DNA of 43,392 nucleotides from JAVXTH01 sp036641395 (GTDB lineage: Bacteria > Bacillota_I > Bacilli_A > Erysipelotrichales > Erysipelotrichaceae). The notes under the pieces were generated by a model. The model did no database searches and had not been told where the DNA came from. It worked only from the letters and a program-made list of their open reading frames with translations. Position 1 is the stretch's first letter; each line of letters opens with the position of its first letter. Shown here piece by piece: positions 16,911-25,407 of this stretch. The translations under genes and the position numbers were made by a program. The stretch covers positions 1 to 43,392 of the forward strand of contig JAVWEY010000007.1 of the NCBI GenBank assembly GCA_036641395.1, read 5' to 3'.

Positions 16911-18980
16911 TTGTTTCAGAACCCTTTAAAAAAATTGGATCAAGAAAATTTAAAACGTAGTAGTGATCTATTAAAAAGACAACGTGATGATAATAAGATT
17001 ATTAATCGAAGATTAAAAGTTTTAGCTTTTATTGTATGTATTATCTTTGCTTCTATTTCAGCACGTTTAATTTATATTCAATTTAATAAGAATGAGGAAT
17101 ATAAAATAAAACTAGATAATTTCGCTTCTAAAAAACAAACTACGACAACACCACGTGGTACGCTATTAGATAAGAATTTAAAAACAGTTGTAAATACAAC
17201 CCAATCTCTTAATTTAACATACTATCCTCCTGAGAATATTGCTGATCAAGAAGAATGGGATTTAGCAATTAAGTTCACGAATAAATTTGGAAAAGGAACT
17301 TATGAACCAACCGATGAAGAAATGAAAAAATTATATTTAATCTTTTCTAAAGATAAAAAAGGTAATCTTGATAATGGAAATCATTTATTAAGTGAAAGTG
17401 AATATAAAAAGGCAATTTCTGGTGATTTAACAAATGCCCAAGTCGATAAATTAAAGATTGATAAAGTTAAAAAGAGTGATATTGAAGATATCGATTCTTC
17501 TATTAAAAACGCTTATGGAAATTGGCTTTTAATGAATTCTGGCCAGAGTAATAATCGTAAAATTGTTTTAGAAAATGTTAAGGATGAACAAGCAAGTTAT
17601 TTTACTGAGCATAAAGAGGATTTTAATGGATTTGATTTAACAAGTGGTTGGAGTCGAGAATATCCTTATGGAAATACTTTGCGAGATGTATTTGGTAAGA
17701 TAAATCCAATTCCACAAGATGAACAATTATATTATCAAGCAAAAAATTATGCTTTAAATGAAAAAGTTGGTACTAGTGGTTTAGAGAAACAATATGAGGA
17801 TTTATTAAGTGGTTCAAGAGTAACTCATGAAATTAAGTATGATGAAAATGGTAAAGCTATTTTTAATGAAGTTACAACTGGTAAGAAAGGTTATAATTTA
17901 CAATTAACTTTAGATATTGACCTTCAACAGAAAATTGATCAAATTGTTGGAGATACTTTAAAAGATTCAAAATCAAATCCATTACGTAAATATTTTAATA
18001 AATTATTTGTTGTCTTAATGAATCCAAATGATGGTAGTATTTATGCTATGTCGGGAATGGGATTAGACAGTAGTGGGGAATTATATGAATATGCTTCTGG
18101 TAATTATTTAGATGCACAAACACCCGGTTCAATTGTCAAAGGTGCTACCGTATATATGGGATTAAATGAAAAAGTAGTTCGTCCTGGTGAAATAATTGTG
18201 GATGCACCAATGTATTTTAAAGGAACACCACCAAAACAATCTTATATGAACTATGGGCCGATTGATCAATTAGGAGCGTTACAAAAATCAAGTAACGTTT
18301 ATATGTTTAATGTGGCAATACGGCTTGCGAAAGGAACCTATATACCAAATGGGCCATTAAATTTAGATACGGAGTATGCCTTCCCACTAATGCGATATTA
18401 CTATTCGATGTTTGGCCTTGGGGTAAAAACTGGAATTGATATTCCAAATGAACAAACTGGTTTTAAAGGTTATGATCAAAAAGCGGGATTATTACTTGAC
18501 TTTGCGATTGGTCAATATGATACTTATACACCAATTCAAATGGTTCAATATGTTTCAACCATTGCCAATAATGGTTATCGAGTTAAACCCAGACTTGTAA
18601 AGGGAGCATATGAAGTAAATAATAATGGTTCCTTCGTTTATGAAAATAAGAGTGAAATCCTATCTAAAGTACAAGGTGATAGCGATTTATTGAAGTATTC
18701 ACAAGAGGGGTTTAGAGCATGTGTTACCAGTGGCATGTGTGGAGTAGTGAAAAATAGTAGTCACAATGTTGCGGCAAAAACCGGAACTGCAGAGACCTTC
18801 GTTGGTAATGTAGCAACATCTGGTGCTGCCTTAATTGGCTATGCACCTTATGAAAAGCCAGAAGTTGCATTTGCTTGTGTTGCACCAAATTCATCTTATA
18901 CTGATAATTTACAACCTAATATATGTTCAAATGTTGTAATGGGTAAGGTTTTAGATGAGTATTTTAATTCAAAAAAATAG
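16911..18980 (+). CDS. pbpA: Class B penicillin-binding protein (PBP2A/PbpA-like transpeptidase)
   Basis: Membrane-anchored D,D-transpeptidase crosslinking peptidoglycan. A basic cytoplasmic tail of about 35 residues precedes one membrane segment (about 36-56) and a large dimerisation domain. The transpeptidase domain shows all three motifs: SIVK (407-410), SSN (460-462) and KTG (623-625). I chose the TTG at 16911 because AGGAGG (16897-16902) is 8 nt upstream; the in-frame GTGs at 16902 and 16905 overlap or abut that site. Synteny with rpmG suggests the elongation-type PbpA rather than the division PBP, but this is inference. The protein is 689 residues. Confidence 0.9.
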   Translation: MFQNPLKKLDQENLKRSSDLLKRQRDDNKIINRRLKVLAFIVCIIFASISARLIYIQFNKNEEYKIKLDNFASKKQTTTTPRGTLLDKNLKTVVNTTQSLNLTYYPPENIADQEEWDLAIKFTNKFGKGTYEPTDEEMKKLYLIFSKDKKGNLDNGNHLLSESEYKKAISGDLTNAQVDKLKIDKVKKSDIEDIDSSIKNAYGNWLLMNSGQSNNRKIVLENVKDEQASYFTEHKEDFNGFDLTSGWSREYPYGNTLRDVFGKINPIPQDEQLYYQAKNYALNEKVGTSGLEKQYEDLLSGSRVTHEIKYDENGKAIFNEVTTGKKGYNLQLTLDIDLQQKIDQIVGDTLKDSKSNPLRKYFNKLFVVLMNPNDGSIYAMSGMGLDSSGELYEYASGNYLDAQTPGSIVKGATVYMGLNEKVVRPGEIIVDAPMYFKGTPPKQSYMNYGPIDQLGALQKSSNVYMFNVAIRLAKGTYIPNGPLNLDTEYAFPLMRYYYSMFGLGVKTGIDIPNEQTGFKGYDQKAGLLLDFAIGQYDTYTPIQMVQYVSTIANNGYRVKPRLVKGAYEVNNNGSFVYENKSEILSKVQGDSDLLKYSQEGFRACVTSGMCGVVKNSSHNVAAKTGTAETFVGNVATSGAALIGYAPYEKPEVAFACVAPNSSYTDNLQPNICSNVVMGKVLDEYFNSKK

Positions 18981-19049
18981 TTGAATTTAGTGATATTTTG
19001 ATTTGTTTAAAGTTTTATAAAACATCCGAAAAGTCGTAGTAATATATTA

Positions 19050-19078
19050 TTGCTTATTTTTCTTGAGTATGTTATAAT
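19050..19078 (+). promoter_or_regulatory. Promoter of rpmG
   Basis: TTGCTT (19050-19055), 17-nt spacer, TATAAT (19073-19078) with the extended TGn element (19070-19072). Confidence 0.8.
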
Positions 19079-19106
19079 TTCAACGCTAGTACGAGGAGGG
19101 AATATA

Positions 19107-19256
19107 ATGAGAGAGCGTCTTACTTTCAAATGTTCTGAATGTAACGAAGAAAACTACATCGGAACACGTAATAAACGTAAAAATCCGGAACGTATGCAAA
19201 TTAATAAATATTGCCCACGTTGTAACAAAAAAACCTTACATAAGGAGAAAAAATAA
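19107..19256 (+). CDS. rpmG: 50S ribosomal protein L33, zinc-ribbon type
   Basis: Small large-subunit protein of 49 residues. Paired cysteines CSEC and CPRC mark the zinc-binding (C+) form; many genomes keep a zinc-free copy elsewhere for zinc starvation. The ATG at 19107 follows GAGGAGGG; an in-frame start at 19050 falls in the promoter. Confidence 0.96.
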   Translation: MRERLTFKCSECNEENYIGTRNKRKNPERMQINKYCPRCNKKTLHKEKK

Positions 19257-19257
19257 G

Positions 19258-19279
19258 AAGGACCGGATTGGTCTTTTTT
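19258..19279 (+). terminator. Terminator after rpmG
   Basis: AAGGACC, loop GGATT, GGTCTT with one G-T pair, then six T, starting 2 nt after the rpmG stop. Only 15 nt separate it from the next gene, so some read-through is possible. Confidence 0.75.
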
Positions 19280-19293
19280 ATTAGGTAAAAGTG

Positions 19294-19905
19294 ATGAATA
19301 AAATTGAAGTGATAGCAGTAGGTATGTTTGCAGCAAATTGTTATTTATTATGGCATGATGAACATGTTTTAATTGTAGATCCTGGTAGTAAAAGTCCTAG
19401 AATTCAGGAAATGATTGATTCTCAAAATGGTCATGTTGATGGAATATATCTAACCCACGGACATTTTGATCATATTGCAGGAGTTGATGTTTTAGTAAAG
19501 AAATATCATTGTCCGGTTTATATGAATGAATTAGATCGACCTTTATTGAAAGATCCTAATTTAAATTTTTCAGCAGATACGATGAATCCAATTACAATTC
19601 AATCAACGGTAAATGGGCTAACTCCTGGATATCATACGATTGGTAGTTTTAAATTTTTGTTAATTGATGCTCCAGGGCACAGTGAGGGAAGTTCTTTAAT
19701 GATATGGGAACACCATATGCTATGTGGAGATGTTATCTTTGCTGGAAGCATTGGAAGAACTGATTTATTAAGTGGTTCTAATACAAAAATGTATCAAACT
19801 TTGGAAATGGTAAAACAACTAGATCCAAGTTATGATATTTATCCAGGGCATGGTGAAACAACAACTTTATTAAGAGAATTACAAACAAATCCATATTTAA
19901 ACTAA
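19294..19905 (+). CDS. Metallo-beta-lactamase-fold hydrolase (YqgX/glyoxalase II-like)
   Basis: Binuclear metal hydrolase of 203 residues with THGHFDH (H55, H57, D59, H60), GHSEGS, the CGDVIF aspartate and HPGHGETT. The compact size lacking the C-terminal helical domain of true glyoxalase II resembles Bacillus YqgX, which also lies near comG. Substrate is unknown, perhaps a glutathione- or bacillithiol-type thioester. The ATG at 19294 has AGGT 7 nt upstream; a GTG at 19291 is also in frame. Confidence 0.88.
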   Translation: MNKIEVIAVGMFAANCYLLWHDEHVLIVDPGSKSPRIQEMIDSQNGHVDGIYLTHGHFDHIAGVDVLVKKYHCPVYMNELDRPLLKDPNLNFSADTMNPITIQSTVNGLTPGYHTIGSFKFLLIDAPGHSEGSSLMIWEHHMLCGDVIFAGSIGRTDLLSGSNTKMYQTLEMVKQLDPSYDIYPGHGETTTLLRELQTNPYLN

Positions 19906-19925
19906 GTAAATCACTTAGTTTTTTT
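19900..19925 (+). terminator. Terminator after the MBL-fold hydrolase gene
   Basis: AACTAAGT (19900-19907), loop AAATC, ACTTAGTT (19913-19920), then T. The stem starts within the coding end. Confidence 0.9.
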
Positions 19926-19928
19926 AAA

Positions 19929-19956
19929 TTGACAAATAGATAAAAAGGGGTATCAT
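19929..19956 (+). promoter_or_regulatory. Promoter of the MATE exporter gene
   Basis: TTGACA (19929-19934), 16-nt spacer, TATCAT (19951-19956). Confidence 0.7.
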
Positions 19957-19991
19957 AAAAAAAGACGTAATTGAAAGGAGGCCACTAATGT

Positions 19992-21395
19992 ATGAACTTA
20001 TATAATCGATTTATATCATGTCAAAAGATGATTAAAAAAGAACAAATACAAGGTGATATTCCTAGTGATAAGAGTATTTATAAGCGAACCTTTGCGATTG
20101 CATGGCCTTCTACAGTTGAATCAGTTCTTATCTCTTTAATGGGAGTTGTGGATATGGTTATGGTTGGTGGTATTGGGGCGAATGCAATTGCATCGGTCGG
20201 TATTACTAATCAACCAAAGTTTATATTATTAGCTGTTATTTTATCTTTAAATGTTGGGGTTACGGTTGTTGTTTCTAGAAGAAAAGGAGAACAGGACCGT
20301 GATGCTGCCAATCGATGCTTACGTCAAGCAATTATAATTTCACTTACAGCATCTTTAATCTTATCCATCTTAGGTTTTGTTTATGCGAAAGAAATTATGC
20401 GATTTGCAGGTGCCAATTCTCAATATATTAAGTTGGCAACTATATATTTTCAAGCAATTATGGTTGGAAATTTCTTTAATAGTATTTCTTTAACAATTAA
20501 TGCTGCTCAACGAGGTTGTGGTAATACAAAAGTAGCTTTACGAACGAATGTAACAGCTAATATCATTAATTTAATCTTTGACTATTTATTAATAAACGGA
20601 ATTGGTTTTTTCCCAACCTTAGGTGTTTTAGGAGCAGGTATTGCCACAACTGTTGGTAATATAATCGCTTGTATGATGTCGCTATATTCGATTTGTGATA
20701 AGCATGGCTTTCTGTTCGTTAATTTTAGACAAAATTGGGCTTTTGATCGAAAAACAATTCATGATATATTCCATATATCAAGTAGTGCGTTTGCTGAACA
20801 GGTGTTTATGAGAATTGGTTTCTTTATGTATGCGAAATGCGTTGCAGCCCTAGGTATGATTGCCTTTGCAACCCATCAAGTTTGTATGAATATTCTTAAT
20901 ATTTCGTTTGCAGTAGGGGATGGATTAAGTGTAGCAACCAGTTCACTTGTCGGTCAAAGTCTTGGGGCAAAACGTAAAGATATGGCAATTATTTATGCGA
21001 AAACGACTCAGAGAATTGGCTTATTAATCGGATTTATTCTGAGTAGTATTATGATTATTTTAAGAATGCAAGTAATTCAAATCTTTACAAGTGATCCATT
21101 GATTATTGAAAAGGGAAGTCAAATTATTTTTATTATATGTGCTACAATGATGTTTCAAATAACCCAAGTTATCACCTTTGGTTGTTTACGTGGAGCAGGT
21201 GATGTGAAGTTTACTGCAACCCTTTCTTTAATATCGGTAGCAGCAATACGCCCGACTCTTACATGGTTATTAGCTTTCCCATTAGGCTTAGGTTTAATTG
21301 GTGCTTGGTTGTCATTATTCCTTGATCAATTCATTCGTTTTACTTTTTCTAAACTGCGTTTTATGAAAGGAAAATGGGTCAATATTAAAGTATAA
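19992..21395 (+). CDS. MATE-family multidrug/cation exporter
   Basis: Twelve-helix Na+ or H+ antiporter of 467 residues. It starts with the MATE N-terminal pattern (AIAWPSTVESVLISLMGVVDMVMVG), has a duplicated half beginning near 255, and conserved QP...N and GA/GCG segments (NAAQRGCGNT, GCLRGAGDVK). Substrate cannot be inferred. The ATG at 19992 is 10 nt after AAAGGAGG (19974-19981). An out-of-frame ATG at 19988 has better spacing (6 nt) and opens a five-codon frame MYELI that stops at 20005. Confidence 0.92.
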   Translation: MNLYNRFISCQKMIKKEQIQGDIPSDKSIYKRTFAIAWPSTVESVLISLMGVVDMVMVGGIGANAIASVGITNQPKFILLAVILSLNVGVTVVVSRRKGEQDRDAANRCLRQAIIISLTASLILSILGFVYAKEIMRFAGANSQYIKLATIYFQAIMVGNFFNSISLTINAAQRGCGNTKVALRTNVTANIINLIFDYLLINGIGFFPTLGVLGAGIATTVGNIIACMMSLYSICDKHGFLFVNFRQNWAFDRKTIHDIFHISSSAFAEQVFMRIGFFMYAKCVAALGMIAFATHQVCMNILNISFAVGDGLSVATSSLVGQSLGAKRKDMAIIYAKTTQRIGLLIGFILSSIMIILRMQVIQIFTSDPLIIEKGSQIIFIICATMMFQITQVITFGCLRGAGDVKFTATLSLISVAAIRPTLTWLLAFPLGLGLIGAWLSLFLDQFIRFTFSKLRFMKGKWVNIKV

Positions 21396-21420
21396 GATCA
21401 ATTTAATTGGTCTTTTTTTT
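21394..21420 (+). terminator. Terminator after the MATE gene
   Basis: AAGATCAA and TTGGTCTT (one T-G pair) around TTTAA, followed by at least eight T. It ends 47 nt before comGA, so comG must have its own promoter in that gap. Confidence 0.85.
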
Positions 21421-21438
21421 AGGTCTTTTATCCTTATT

Positions 21439-21446
21439 TACGTATA
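21439..21446 (+). promoter_or_regulatory. Com-box-like element before comGA (weak)
   Basis: TACGTATA differs by one base from the streptococcal SigX box TACGAATA and lies 21 nt before the comGA ATG. No sigma-A -35 and no ComK-type AAAA-N5-TTTT pair is visible. Exact TACGAATA also occurs at 4186 and 13424 without competence genes, so the evidence is weak. Confidence 0.3.
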
Positions 21447-21467
21447 AGTAGATAGGGAGGAATTATA

Positions 21468-22457
21468 ATGCAAAAAAAACTAGCTTCCTTACTCAATATT
21501 GCAAATCATTACTATGCTAGTGATATACATTTTATTGTGCAACAAGAACATGTAAAGATTAGTATTCGAGGTATTCGAGGTATTGTTGAACTTCATGATG
21601 AAGCATTTGATTATTCCTTGTTTAATTATTTAAAATATCTTGCTAATTTAGATTTAGGAAATATGACACTACCTCAATCCGGAAATTTTCAATTGGAACT
21701 GGATGGGAAAGAATTATATTTTCGATTTTCTTTACTTATAAGTGCTCATTTACAAACAGCTGTATTAAGAATATTAAATAATCATCAATCGATTAATATC
21801 AATCAATTAAGTAACGATCATAAGCAATGTCGTAGTTTTTATAATTGGACTAAATTTAGAAGTGGTTTAATCATTTTAAGTGGACCTACTGGTAGTGGTA
21901 AAACGACGACTTTACATGCCTTATTAGAAGAAATTGCCTATAATAAACGATTGAAAATCATTACTTTAGAAGATCCAATTGAAATTGTAGCTGATTCATA
22001 CTTACAACTTCAGATTAATGAAAAAGCTAACTTTACTTATGAAGAGGGAATTAAGCAACTTTTAAGGCATGATCCTGATGTAATTATGATTGGTGAAATA
22101 CGTGATGAGGCGACAGCTAAAATGGCTTATCGCTGTGCTTTAACTGGGCATATGGTATTCTCTACGATTCATGCTAAATCAAGCGTAGAAGCGATTAAAC
22201 GGCTTGAAGAATTAGGTTTAAAGCGAAAAGATTTGATTGGTACGCTAACGGCAATTAGTGCACAAAGAATTTATGCAGGAAAGGGAAGAAAACAACGTGT
22301 CTGTGTTTATGAAATTCTTGAAAAGAATGAACTTATTGAATATTTGGAAACAGGTAACATCATTTCTCATCATTTCAATATCGAAGATGAAATTCGTGAA
22401 GCAATTAAAAAGGGTTGGATTAGTAAAAAAGAAGCAAGTATCGATATTAAAGTTTAA
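21468..22457 (+). CDS. comGA: ComGA, competence pseudopilus assembly ATPase
   Basis: Type II secretion/type IV pilus-like ATPase driving assembly of the DNA-uptake pseudopilus. The 329-residue protein has Walker A GPTGSGKTT (139-147), the Asp box LEDPIE, Walker B RHDPDVIMIGEIRD (200-213) and the His box TGHMVFSTIHA. GGGAGG (21455-21460) precedes the ATG. It is the first gene of a tightly overlapping comG operon reaching 24958. Confidence 0.96.
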   Translation: MQKKLASLLNIANHYYASDIHFIVQQEHVKISIRGIRGIVELHDEAFDYSLFNYLKYLANLDLGNMTLPQSGNFQLELDGKELYFRFSLLISAHLQTAVLRILNNHQSININQLSNDHKQCRSFYNWTKFRSGLIILSGPTGSGKTTTLHALLEEIAYNKRLKIITLEDPIEIVADSYLQLQINEKANFTYEEGIKQLLRHDPDVIMIGEIRDEATAKMAYRCALTGHMVFSTIHAKSSVEAIKRLEELGLKRKDLIGTLTAISAQRIYAGKGRKQRVCVYEILEKNELIEYLETGNIISHHFNIEDEIREAIKKGWISKKEASIDIKV

Positions 22458-23406
22458 TATAAATAAATGGAAATCATTATCACAGTTACTAGATAAAGGT
22501 TATCCTTTAATCGCATCACTAGAAATGATTGATCCGGATAATTCAAAATATAAAACAGAACTAGAAAAGGGCAAATCGATTGAAGAAGTATTAATTATGA
22601 ATGGGAAAGATAAGTTCTATGAACATTTACAGTTTTTCTTACAAATTACATCCTTATCGCTTGCTATTCAAAATGCTGTTTCAATGAGTGAATTTGAAAA
22701 GAACTTAAAAACAAAATTATGGAAACAAACTTCATATCCAATTTTTATCTTCATCTTTGCCTTTTTAACTCTAACCGTATTTACACATTTTATTATTCCT
22801 CAAATGATTAGTGGTTTTGGCGTGAGTAATAACGCTTCTTCTTTCTTATTTATCTTAGAAGGTATTAAATGGTTTGCTAGTTTATTGATTATCTTAGTTT
22901 TAATGATAATTATTTATAGTTTTATCTGTTTAAACAAGATTGAACTTCAACATCAAACGATTTTATTTCTATCAAAATATATCAGTGTCTTTCAAGATTT
23001 TATTGCTTACTTACTAAGTGGATATTTATTAGAATTAAGAAAAAGTGGTTTATCTACAAAAGTGTGTTTTTTATATTTAGTAAAAACAAAAGAAACTTCC
23101 TTGTTGAACTATGTTTCGTCTTCAATCAAGACCCAATTAGAAAGTGGTCTTGATTTAAATTACATTATTGATCATCATCCTTTATTATCAAGATCATTTA
23201 AGTCAATTTATCGGATTGGCAGTGCTAGTAATGAATTGGATAAAGCATGTATTGATTTTATGATCCTACAAGAACAACAATGGGTTATTCAAATAAAACA
23301 TATTGCCTTATTTATTCAATGTATTGCTTATACCTTTGTAGCAATTTTAGTTGTCGTTGTTTATCGAATCATGTTACTACCTTTAGAACTATTAAATGAA
23401 ATGTGA
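22387..23406 (+). CDS. comGB: ComGB, competence pseudopilus membrane platform protein
   Basis: Polytopic inner-membrane T2SF-family protein of about 339 residues, the platform for pseudopilin insertion. Two T2SF-like halves are seen; the first begins with KWKSLSQLLDKGYPLIASLE, and hydrophobic segments lie near 120-145 and 175-200 and at the C terminus. The start is uncertain: the frame is open back to an ATG at 22258 inside comGA, but the ATG at 22387 (or GTG at 22396) gives the usual N-terminal length. None has a good Shine-Dalgarno, suggesting translational coupling through the 71-nt overlap with comGA. Confidence 0.87.
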   Translation: MKFVKQLKRVGLVKKKQVSILKFNINKWKSLSQLLDKGYPLIASLEMIDPDNSKYKTELEKGKSIEEVLIMNGKDKFYEHLQFFLQITSLSLAIQNAVSMSEFEKNLKTKLWKQTSYPIFIFIFAFLTLTVFTHFIIPQMISGFGVSNNASSFLFILEGIKWFASLLIILVLMIIIYSFICLNKIELQHQTILFLSKYISVFQDFIAYLLSGYLLELRKSGLSTKVCFLYLVKTKETSLLNYVSSSIKTQLESGLDLNYIIDHHPLLSRSFKSIYRIGSASNELDKACIDFMILQEQQWVIQIKHIALFIQCIAYTFVAILVVVVYRIMLLPLELLNEM

Positions 23407-23415
23407 GGGAATATT

Positions 23416-23709
23416 ATGAAAAAGGGTTTTACAATATTAGAAATGATTATCGTATTATCGGTTATTGCGTTAATTTTTCTTATTACACTTCCCAATATTC
23501 AACAAAAACAAAAAATCATCCAAAAGAAAGGATGTAATGCTTTGGTTGAAGTTGTAAATGGTCAGATTTTATTATTTGAATTAGAAACATTAGAAAAGCC
23601 TGGTGGAATCGATGATTTGATTCAAGGTGGATATTTAAAAGAATCACAGAGAAGATGTCCAAATGGCGACAATATTGAAATCATAGATGGTGAAGCAAGT
23701 GTTCAATAA
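23416..23709 (+). CDS. comGC: ComGC, major pseudopilin
   Basis: Main subunit of the competence pseudopilus. The 97-residue protein has a class III prepilin site: a basic leader MKKG, cut before FTILEM, then a hydrophobic helix with Glu at mature position 5. Two cysteines (in KKGCN and RRCPN) could form the disulfide known for ComGC. A GAGGGA site precedes the ATG. It overlaps comGD. Confidence 0.95.
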   Translation: MKKGFTILEMIIVLSVIALIFLITLPNIQQKQKIIQKKGCNALVEVVNGQILLFELETLEKPGGIDDLIQGGYLKESQRRCPNGDNIEIIDGEASVQ

Positions 23710-24082
23710 AGGCTTTACGATGATTGAAATGATAATTGTATTATCAATTATTTCAATTATGTTGCTATTAGTTCCTAAATTATTTATATATGAAATTCCA
23801 TTATCTTATCAAATGCAATATTTAAAAGAACAGTTACTTTCAATACAGATGAAAGCATTACTTCAAAAACAAAGAATAAATATTGAAATTCAATCAAATG
23901 GAATATTTGTTCATTCTCGTTTTCAACCTTTCCAAGGTAATATGATTTGTGAACCAACAACGCTTAGCTTTAATCAATTTGGTAATGTTAATCATGCCCA
24001 AAGTATTGTTTGTTATCTTAAGCAAAACGAATTTAAGTTAGTTATTCAGTTAGGAAGTGGCAGAATGAATGTACAAAAATAA
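23687..24082 (+). CDS. comGD: ComGD, minor pseudopilin
   Basis: Minor pseudopilin with prepilin site NKG|FTMIEM and a hydrophobic N-terminal helix. The start is either the ATG at 23687 (131 residues) or the GTG at 23699 (127 residues); the latter has GGTGA 5 nt upstream and gives the shorter leader MFNKG. The gene overlaps comGC by 11 to 23 nt and comGE by 14 nt. Confidence 0.9.
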   Translation: MVKQVFNKGFTMIEMIIVLSIISIMLLLVPKLFIYEIPLSYQMQYLKEQLLSIQMKALLQKQRINIEIQSNGIFVHSRFQPFQGNMICEPTTLSFNQFGNVNHAQSIVCYLKQNEFKLVIQLGSGRMNVQK

Positions 24083-24245
24083 TCAAGGTTTCTTACTAAT
24101 TGAAAGTTTATTATTTTTATTATGTTCATCTATTTTGGTATTAATGATCACGATGTCGCTTCAATTACTTAAGCAGAGCCAAGGAAAAGAAATTGATATT
24201 CAAAAGAAATGGGAGAAGGAAATTTATGAACTTTATAAAGAATAA
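24069..24245 (+). CDS. comGE: ComGE-like small pseudopilin, 58 residues
   Basis: A short frame in the gap between comGD and comGF encodes MYKNNQG|FLLIESLLFL..., with the prepilin cleavage glycine, Glu at mature position 5 and one hydrophobic helix, then a charged tail ending at a TAA (24243-24245). It overlaps comGD by 14 nt and comGF by 20 nt, so it fits exactly the ComGE slot. It is about half the length of Bacillus ComGE, leaving little beyond the helix. Small size and overlap make it easy to miss. Confidence 0.85.
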   Translation: MYKNNQGFLLIESLLFLLCSSILVLMITMSLQLLKQSQGKEIDIQKKWEKEIYELYKE

Positions 24246-24627
24246 AAATGGGTTTACAATCATCGAAATGCTTTTATCTTTATTTGTTACGTCCTTTTCT
24301 ATTTTATTATTAGTTCAAGTGATTCATTTGATTTCAAAATTAAAATTGAATGATGAGCGATGTGAAGATTTGATTGCAATTGAACAATTACGTTTAAGAT
24401 TTTTAGAATTTGAAGAGATAGAATTTGATGAACAAGAACTAAGTTTTATCTATCATGATAAAGATTGTCAACTTGTAATTGATCGAGGGAAAGTATTCAA
24501 GAACATTGGCCATGAGATATTCTTTCAAAAGATAAAGGATGGATATTTTGAAGAAAAAAATAATTGTATTTATCTCAACATTGAACGAAAAAAAGAAAAA
24601 AGATATTTATTGGGTTGCATCGAATAA
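24226..24627 (+). CDS. comGF: ComGF, minor pseudopilin
   Basis: A 133-residue protein with prepilin site KNG|FTIIEM, a hydrophobic helix and the C-terminal region typical of ComGF (DCQLVIDRGKVF...). The ATG at 24226 has AAGGA 5 nt upstream; a TTG at 24193 in frame is less likely. It overlaps comGE and comGG. Confidence 0.88.
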   Translation: MNFIKNKNGFTIIEMLLSLFVTSFSILLLVQVIHLISKLKLNDERCEDLIAIEQLRLRFLEFEEIEFDEQELSFIYHDKDCQLVIDRGKVFKNIGHEIFFQKIKDGYFEEKNNCIYLNIERKKEKRYLLGCIE

Positions 24628-24958
24628 AGGTTTTTTATCTTTTTATGCACTAACCCTTTTATCAATTATTATGTTTATTGGTATGCTAATTAATCAACAG
24701 ATATATCAATTATGGTATTTAAAAATTCATCAACATCAACAATCTATGATTGAATATTATACACTAAAGCATGTGAAAAATAATTGGAGTTATCATGAGA
24801 ACTATGATGAAACAGTAAGTTATAATCAAATTGAAATTAAACTTCATTACGAAGATGAATTGATTATTGTTCGTTATGTATATGAAAATAAGAAAGTTAA
24901 ATTCAAAATAATTTACGATGAAATATGTTCTTGTATTATGAATATTAGTTATCAATAA
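24539..24958 (+). CDS. comGG: ComGG-like minor pseudopilin
   Basis: Last pseudopilin-like gene of the operon. The core is KG|FLSFYALTLLSIIMF, a prepilin-like cleavage site and helix but without Glu at position 5, as in other ComGG or GspK-like minor pilins. From the ATG at 24539 (139 residues) the leader would be about 31 residues, unusually long. A TTG at 24548, 8 nt after AAGGA, or a non-standard start nearer the glycine are alternatives. It overlaps comGF by 89 nt or less. Confidence 0.75.
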   Translation: MDILKKKIIVFISTLNEKKKKDIYWVASNKGFLSFYALTLLSIIMFIGMLINQQIYQLWYLKIHQHQQSMIEYYTLKHVKNNWSYHENYDETVSYNQIEIKLHYEDELIIVRYVYENKKVKFKIIYDEICSCIMNISYQ

Positions 24959-24984
24959 AGGTAAACTAATGATGAGGTGATTTT

Positions 24985-25317
24985 ATGTTGCTTATTTATC
25001 TATCTAGTTTATTAATTTTTTCATGCTTTATTCTTTTTGGTAATCTAATGTTGTTTTTAGATATATCCGCTTATTTAATAATTGGAATATTCGCATGTAT
25101 CGAATTATTCTTTCCTTGTTTTTATAAAACGATTAATTATAAAACATTAGAAATTAAAGATTATTTTATAGCACTTATAATTGTCATTATATTTGCATTT
25201 ATTTATTTTATGAATCACAAAATATTTGATTTTAATGTATTTTCTTATCTTTACTTATCAGTTTATGTATCTTTACTTTCTTATGCTTGTTCTTATCGTT
25301 ATAAGAGTCTAATTTAG
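24985..25317 (+). CDS. Small hydrophobic membrane protein of unknown function
   Basis: A 110-residue protein of mostly hydrophobic residues with about four membrane segments (near 4-28, 30-46, 58-76 and 84-103). AGGTGA precedes the ATG by 4 nt, so it is probably a real gene. It lies 26 nt after comGG and before a new efp promoter, so it is probably cotranscribed with comG. I do not recognise the family; it lacks the aspartates of a prepilin peptidase. Confidence 0.7.
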   Translation: MLLIYLSSLLIFSCFILFGNLMLFLDISAYLIIGIFACIELFFPCFYKTINYKTLEIKDYFIALIIVIIFAFIYFMNHKIFDFNVFSYLYLSVYVSLLSYACSYRYKSLI

Positions 25318-25346
25318 TAATTATAAACTTAAATTTAATATAAAAA

Positions 25347-25374
25347 TTGACAAATATATTTTATTCGTTAAAAT
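25347..25374 (+). promoter_or_regulatory. Promoter of efp
   Basis: TTGACA (25347-25352), 16-nt spacer, TAAAAT (25369-25374). Confidence 0.7.
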
Positions 25375-25407
25375 ATAGTAGTGCATAGTAAGAAAGGTGA
25401 TTTATAA

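Noticed and set aside
22258..22386. Long N-terminal extension of ComGB overlapping comGA
   Set aside because: The ATG at 22258 would give a 200-nt overlap and a lysine-rich non-homologous extension; a start near 22387 fits the family.
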